The translations under genes were made by a program, and so were the position numbers. A stretch of 11,384 nt of DNA. Source: an uncultured Oxalobacteraceae bacterium (GTDB lineage: Bacteria; Pseudomonadota; Gammaproteobacteria; Burkholderiales; Burkholderiaceae). The stretch covers positions 1-11,384 of the forward strand of contig CAMLFK010000155.1 in NCBI GenBank assembly GCA_946479255.1, written 5' to 3'. Positions 7,576-11,384 of the stretch are shown one piece after another (position 1 is the first letter of the stretch; each line of letters starts with the position of its first letter). The notes under the pieces are model-generated. The model had not been told where the DNA came from. It did no database searches and worked only from the letters and a program-made list of their open reading frames with translations.

Positions 7576-9116
7576 AGTTTAAGCCGCCCCCAGCTGGTCT
7601 GGAACAAGCCCGCATCCATCAGCCGCAGGTCCTTGATGATCGGCCGGAAGCCCATGTGCGCCAGCACATCGCGTTCCAGGTCGACGCCGGGCGCGATCTC
7701 GGTCAGTGCCAGGCCGTCGGCGGTCAGCTCCAGCACCGCGCGCTCGGTCACGAACAGCACTTGCTGGCGGCGCTTGGCCGCATCCAGGCCATTGAAAGTG
7801 ATCTGCTCGACCTGCTCGATGAATTTGCGCGAACGGCCTTCCGTAACGATGCGCAGGCGGCCGCCGGCCACTTCGACTTCCAGGCCGCCGGCGGTAAAGG
7901 TGCCGCAGAAGACCAGCTTGGGCGTGGAACGGGTGATGTTGACGAAACCACCGCAGCCGACCGGGCGCCCGTTGAACTTACTGACGTTCACATTGCCGCG
8001 CGCATCCACCTGGGCCAGCCCCAGAAAGCTGGCATCGAGCCCGCCGCCATCGTAAAAGTCGAACTGCGAGGACTGCTCGATGATCGATTCAGGGTTGTAG
8101 GCCAGGCCGAAATCGCCAAACTGGGCCGGCACGCCGCCGTTGATGCCGCTCTCGATACTGAGCTGCAGCAGTTCGGCCACGCCTTCTTCCGCTGCGACCG
8201 AGGGAATGCCGGCCGGGATGCCGATGCCCAGGTTGCTGATGGCGCCGGCTTTTAGCTCCAGCGCCGCGCGCCGGGCGATCACCTTGCGCTCGTCCAGCGG
8301 CATCGGGGCCAGTGAGCTGAGCGGCACGCGCACGTCGCCGCACAGGGCAGGATTGAACTGCGTGGCGATCGACTGCATGTGGTTTTCCGGCTGTCCCAGC
8401 ACGATATAGTCGACCATCAGGCCGGGGATCTTGACCGCTTTCGGATGCAGGGTTCCGGCCTGGACGATCCGTTCGACCTGGGCGATCACGATGCCGCCGC
8501 AGGCGCGCGCGGCCTGCGCGATGGCCAGCTGTTCAAGCAGCATGCCTTCTTTATCCAGCGTGATATTGCCGTTCTCGTCGGCCAGGGTGCCGCGGATGAT
8601 GGCCACGTCGATCTTGGGGCAGGGGTAGTGCAGCCATTCCTCGCCGGCGAATTCGACCAGCCGGACCAGGTCTTCGCTGCAGCTGGCATTGAGCTTGCCG
8701 CCCTCGATGCGCGGATCGACGAAGGTGCCCAGGCCAACCTTGGTCAACAGGCCAGGCGTGCGCGCGGCGATATGGCGCAGCAGGTGCGACAGCGAACCCT
8801 GCGGGAAGTTATAGGCCTCGACCTCGCCATCGAAGACCATCTTCATCATTTCCTTACCGGTCTGGCCGAAGTGGCCGGCCACGGTGCGCCGGATCATGCC
8901 GGGGTGGGCGAAGTGCACCATGCCGCCGCTCCCGCTGTTGCCGATCGCCCCGCAGGCCCAGGTGGTGAGCATGCGTGGATGGCCGCTGGCCAGGTAGCTG
9001 CGCTCCAGCCCCTTGAGCACTTCCTCGGCCAGGCTGGTCATGGCCAGCCCGCCCAGGAATATGGTCGCTCCGTCGGCGATCAGGGGACCGGCTTCATCGG
9101 CGTGAATGATCTTCAT
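7572..9116 (-). CDS. Family I CoA-transferase, single-chain (propionate CoA-transferase/YdiF-like)
   Basis: A 514-residue fusion of the alpha and beta halves of a 3-oxoacid/short-chain acyl-CoA transferase. It moves CoA between an acyl-CoA donor and a free acid through a glutamyl-CoA intermediate in the cytoplasm. The N-terminal alpha half begins with a GGLAMTSLAEEVLKGL segment. The beta half carries NLGIGIPAGIPSVAAEEG (around 295) and QLSIESGINGGVP, in which Glu322 fits the catalytic glutamate (family pattern x-E-x-G-x-x-G-G-V-P). The start is well supported by GGAGGAG 6 nt upstream (reverse of 9123-9129). It is divergent from the crotonase gene, with a promoter of the same design as the transporter/esterase pair. 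In the cluster it could activate a hydroxycinnamate or a reduced phenylpropanoate with acetyl-CoA as donor, or recycle CoA from a pathway product; both are inferences. Its stop overlaps the esterase stop. Confidence 0.88.
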   Translation of the reverse strand: MKIIHADEAGPLIADGATIFLGGLAMTSLAEEVLKGLERSYLASGHPRMLTTWACGAIGNSGSGGMVHFAHPGMIRRTVAGHFGQTGKEMMKMVFDGEVEAYNFPQGSLSHLLRHIAARTPGLLTKVGLGTFVDPRIEGGKLNASCSEDLVRLVEFAGEEWLHYPCPKIDVAIIRGTLADENGNITLDKEGMLLEQLAIAQAARACGGIVIAQVERIVQAGTLHPKAVKIPGLMVDYIVLGQPENHMQSIATQFNPALCGDVRVPLSSLAPMPLDERKVIARRAALELKAGAISNLGIGIPAGIPSVAAEEGVAELLQLSIESGINGGVPAQFGDFGLAYNPESIIEQSSQFDFYDGGGLDASFLGLAQVDARGNVNVSKFNGRPVGCGGFVNITRSTPKLVFCGTFTAGGLEVEVAGGRLRIVTEGRSRKFIEQVEQITFNGLDAAKRRQQVLFVTERAVLELTADGLALTEIAPGVDLERDVLAHMGFRPIIKDLRLMDAGLFQTSWGRLKL

Positions 9117-9187
9117 GTCTTACTCCTCCGTTCGTTAAGGGTCCCGGCAAATTTGCACATCCCGGGCTTGCTTTTTCTCTGAATTTA

Positions 9188-9211
9188 ATTATACTCAATA
9201 ACAGTTATATT
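9188..9211. promoter_or_regulatory. Back-to-back divergent -10 elements / candidate operator, copy 2 (CoA-transferase and crotonase genes)
   Basis: ATTATA (9188-9193) and TATATT (9206-9211) flank a 12-bp spacer exactly as at 5704-5727. Across the 24 positions 17 are identical, including A-x-A-A-C-x-G-T within the spacer and left arm border. On the minus strand the left arm is a perfect TATAAT for the CoA-transferase gene, with a leader of about 65 nt. The right arm TATATT would serve the crotonase and synthetase genes, with a leader of about 22 nt. The -35 regions are weak. Shared layout and spacer bases suggest a common regulator, whose gene is not in the window. Confidence 0.55.
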
Positions 9212-9239
9212 TTAAAACTAATTTGAAGCGGCCTTCGTC

Positions 9240-10031
9240 ATGACCCAAGCGCAGCAAGACAGCGAACTCTTACACCTCACTTTCCACGATGCGGTCGCCT
9301 GCATCTCGATCAACCGGGCGGCCAAGCGCAATGCCCTCAGCGATGCTTTGATAGGAGCTTTGCAGCGCTGCTTCGAGACCCTGCCCGAGACCGTGCGCGC
9401 GGTGGTGCTGGCCGGAGAGGGCGAGCATTTCTGCGCCGGGCTCGACCTGGCCGAAATGCGCGAACGCGGCACCGGCGAAGCCATGCACCACTCGCGCATG
9501 TGGCATGCGGCGTTCGAACGCATCCAGTTCGGCCGGGTGCCGGTGATTGCCGTGCTGCGCGGGGCGGTGGTCGGCGGCGGGCTGGAGATCGCAGCTGCGG
9601 CCCATATCCGCGTGGCCGAGCAATCGGCCTTCTATGCGCTGCCGGAGGGGCAGCGCGGCCTGTTCGTCGGCGGTGGCGGTTCGGTGCGCATTTCGCGCCT
9701 GGTCGGGGTGGCGGCGATGAGCGACATGATGCTCACCGGGCGCGTGCTCGACGCCCAGGATGGCCACCGCCTCGGCATCTCTCAATATCTGGTCGGCCCG
9801 GGCGAAGGCTTGGCCAAGGCCATGGAACTGGCGCACAAGGTCGCCGGGAATGCGGCCATGACCAATTACGGCGTCATGCATGTGCTGCCGCGAATCGCCG
9901 ACCAGTCGATCCAGGATGGCATGATTACGGAATCGCTGATGGCGGCCGTGGCAGTCAGCGATCCGGAAACCCGTGGGCGCCTGCTCGCCTTCCTCGACCA
10001 TAAAGCCAACAAGGTGCAGTTCAAGGCCTGA
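9240..10031 (+). CDS. Crotonase-fold enoyl-CoA hydratase/isomerase family protein
   Basis: A 263-residue cytoplasmic crotonase, the normal family length. HFCAGLDL (63-70) and GAVVGGGLEIA (108-118) supply the two oxyanion-hole loops that hold the thioester carbonyl. Glu116 (GGGLE) and Glu136 (ALPEG) are 20 residues apart, the same spacing as the two catalytic glutamates of classical enoyl-CoA hydratase (Glu144 and Glu164 in the rat enzyme). Classical feruloyl-CoA hydratase-lyase has Ser123 in place of the first glutamate, so this protein looks like a hydratase rather than a vanillin-forming lyase. The stretch GLFVGGGGSVRISRLVG matches the usual G-x-G-G-x-x-R-L segment. The gene is followed after 31 bp by feruloyl-CoA synthetase in the same direction, so its substrate is likely feruloyl-CoA or a related hydroxycinnamoyl-CoA. 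The ribosome binding site is weak (GAAG at 9225-9228), but no better start is near. Confidence 0.85.
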   Translation: MTQAQQDSELLHLTFHDAVACISINRAAKRNALSDALIGALQRCFETLPETVRAVVLAGEGEHFCAGLDLAEMRERGTGEAMHHSRMWHAAFERIQFGRVPVIAVLRGAVVGGGLEIAAAAHIRVAEQSAFYALPEGQRGLFVGGGGSVRISRLVGVAAMSDMMLTGRVLDAQDGHRLGISQYLVGPGEGLAKAMELAHKVAGNAAMTNYGVMHVLPRIADQSIQDGMITESLMAAVAVSDPETRGRLLAFLDHKANKVQFKA

Positions 10032-10062
10032 ACCAGCGACACAAGAACCACAGGAGACACGC

Positions 10063-11384
10063 ATGACCCTTGCTACATCATCGGCGCGCTATCGCCGCTT
10101 CGCTTTCGGCATCAACGGGGTGCAGGTCGACGCGCAGGCCGGCGGCGCCGTCCACGTGCGGGTGTCGCAGCCGCTGGAAGACTACCCCGGGCGCCTGACC
10201 GACAAGCTGCTGTACTGGGCCGAAGCGGCGCCCCAACGCAGCTACATGGCAAGGCGCGGCGCGGACGGCGAGTGGCGCCATATCAGCTACGCGCAGGCGC
10301 TCGATTTCGCGCGCCGCATTGGCCAGGGCCTGCTGGCACGCGGCCTGTCGGCCGAACGGCCGCTGCTGATCCTGTCCGATAACGATCTTGAACACGCCAT
10401 GCTGGCGCTGGGCTGCCAGTACGCGGGCATCCCATTTTCGTCCATCTCGCCGGCCTATTCGCTGCTCTCGAAAGACTACGACAAGCTGCGCCATGTGCTG
10501 GCCCTGCTCACCCCCGGGATGGTGTTTGCCGCCAACGGCGACCAGTTTGGCGCGGCGCTGGGTGCTTGCCTGCCGGCTGGCGTTGAATTGCTGGTGACCG
10601 AGGCGCCGCCGGCAGGCCGCGAAGCTACCCTGTTCGACACCCTGGCCGCCACCCTGCCGGGTCCCGAAGTAGAGGCGGCACGCGCCGCCACCGGCCCGGA
10701 CACGATCGTCAAATTCCTGTTCACCTCCGGCTCGACCAAGATGCCCAAGGCGGTGATCAATACCCAGCGCATGTTGTGCAGTAACCTGCAGATGATCCGC
10801 CAGACCTGGCCCTTCCTGGCCGAAGAGCCGCCGGTGCTGGTCGACTGGCTGCCGTGGAATCACACCTTCGGCGGCAACCACAACGTCGGCCTGGTGCTCT
10901 ACAACGGCGGCACCATGTACATCGACGATGGCCGTCCCACGCCGCAGGGCATGGCCGCCACCTTGCGCAACCTGCGCGAGATCGCCCCGACCGTGTACTT
11001 CAACGTGCCCAAGGGCTGGGAAGACCTGGCATACGCGCTCGAAGCCGATCCCGCGCTCAGCGAAAAATTCCACAGCCGCCTGCGGCTGCAGTTCTACGCG
11101 GCGGCGGCCCTGCCGCAGGCCATCTGGGACAAGCTGCACACGGTGGCCGAAGAGACCTGCGGCGAACGCATCGTCATGAACTGCGGCCTCGGCATGACCG
11201 AAACCGCGCCTTCCGCCATGTTCGTGGTGCAGGAACAGGTGCGCGCAGGCCAGATCGGCGTGCCGCTGCCCGGCATGACCGTCAAGCTGGTGCCCAACGG
11301 CGACAAGACCGAGGTACGCTACCGCGGGCCCAATGTCACGCCCGGCTACTGGCGCGATCCTGTACAAACCGCGCAGGCTTTCGA
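10063..11384 (+). CDS. fcs: Feruloyl-CoA synthetase (AMP-forming), 3' end cut by window
   Basis: The first 440 residues of an ANL-superfamily acyl-CoA synthetase; roughly 180 residues are missing compared with the usual length near 600. It would activate ferulate (also p-coumarate or caffeate) to the CoA thioester with ATP, through an acyl-AMP. Visible motifs: the phosphate loop TSGSTKMPKA at 221-230; WLPWNHTFGGNHNVGLVLYN, characteristic of the feruloyl-CoA synthase group; the motif GLGMTETAP at 375-383; and YRGPNVTPGYW near the cut end. The C-terminal lid domain with its catalytic lysine lies outside. The start has AGGAG (10052-10056) 6 nt upstream. It is co-oriented with the crotonase gene 31 bp before it, so one operon from the promoter near 9206 is likely. 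The call rests on the motifs and on the aromatic-acid neighbours. A related aryl-CoA ligase with a different acid is the main alternative. Confidence 0.88.
   Translation, partial: MTLATSSARYRRFAFGINGVQVDAQAGGAVHVRVSQPLEDYPGRLTDKLLYWAEAAPQRSYMARRGADGEWRHISYAQALDFARRIGQGLLARGLSAERPLLILSDNDLEHAMLALGCQYAGIPFSSISPAYSLLSKDYDKLRHVLALLTPGMVFAANGDQFGAALGACLPAGVELLVTEAPPAGREATLFDTLAATLPGPEVEAARAATGPDTIVKFLFTSGSTKMPKAVINTQRMLCSNLQMIRQTWPFLAEEPPVLVDWLPWNHTFGGNHNVGLVLYNGGTMYIDDGRPTPQGMAATLRNLREIAPTVYFNVPKGWEDLAYALEADPALSEKFHSRLRLQFYAAAALPQAIWDKLHTVAEETCGERIVMNCGLGMTETAPSAMFVVQEQVRAGQIGVPLPGMTVKLVPNGDKTEVRYRGPNVTPGYWRDPVQTAQAF

Noticed and set aside
8379..9182. 267-codon plus-strand open frame opposite the CoA-transferase gene
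   Set aside because: No motifs or ribosome binding site; it runs through the CoA-transferase ribosome binding site and into its promoter.
9240..10031. Naming the crotonase ech (feruloyl-CoA hydratase-lyase)
   Set aside because: The serine typical of that enzyme is replaced by Glu116, and the loop sequences are closer to ordinary enoyl-CoA hydratases.
10078..11367. 429-codon minus-strand open frame opposite the feruloyl-CoA synthetase gene
   Set aside because: His/Gln/Arg-rich composition and no recognisable motif; the plus strand has clear adenylation motifs.
1..11384. CRISPR arrays, tRNA or rRNA genes, insertion sequences, phage or toxin-antitoxin genes
   Set aside because: No spaced direct repeats, tRNA-like cloverleaf, transposase motifs or terminal inverted repeats were seen on either strand.

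Overview
This 11.4-kb window is GC-rich coding DNA from a proteobacterium. The most likely source is an environmental betaproteobacterium of the Oxalobacteraceae type (Massilia, Duganella, Janthinobacterium). That placement is inferred from the base composition, the style of the chemoreceptor and the set of catabolic families, not from a marker gene. Genes are dense, and only two short AT-rich promoter islands and one 462-bp non-coding stretch interrupt them.

Left part (1-2291): the tail of an iron-sulfur subunit and the complete molybdopterin subunit of an isoquinoline 1-oxidoreductase-like molybdenum hydroxylase, in one operon. The large subunit carries a Tat signal. Next comes a non-coding stretch (2292-2753) holding a decayed, frameshifted reverse-strand fragment that reads like an alginate-lyase-family enzyme, then an AT-rich block and two adjacent inverted repeats. 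A chemoreceptor gene follows (2757-4322). It converges on a transporter gene, and a hairpin covers both stop codons.

Right part (4330-11384): a hydroxycinnamate (ferulate-type) utilisation cluster. It contains an aromatic-acid:H+ symporter of the major facilitator superfamily (minus), a secreted tannase/feruloyl-esterase-family hydrolase (plus), a single-chain family I CoA-transferase (minus), a crotonase (plus) and a feruloyl-CoA synthetase cut by the window end (plus). A plausible flow is: the esterase releases a hydroxycinnamic acid outside the cytoplasm, the symporter imports it, the synthetase (or the CoA-transferase) makes the CoA thioester, and the crotonase hydrates the side chain. 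The molybdenum hydroxylase could oxidise an aromatic aldehyde and the chemoreceptor could guide cells to the substrate, but both of those links are guesses from proximity.

The most interesting points are these. (1) The two divergent intergenic regions of the cluster share the same 24-bp layout, ATTATA-N12-TATAAT and ATTATA-N12-TATATT. This looks like paired back-to-back -10 elements or a common operator, suggesting co-regulation of four transcription units. (2) The crotonase beside the feruloyl-CoA synthetase keeps both hydratase glutamates, unlike the classical feruloyl-CoA hydratase-lyase, so the pathway may be beta-oxidative rather than vanillin-forming. (3) The alginate-lyase remnant. No clearly new defence, mobile or RNA system is visible.
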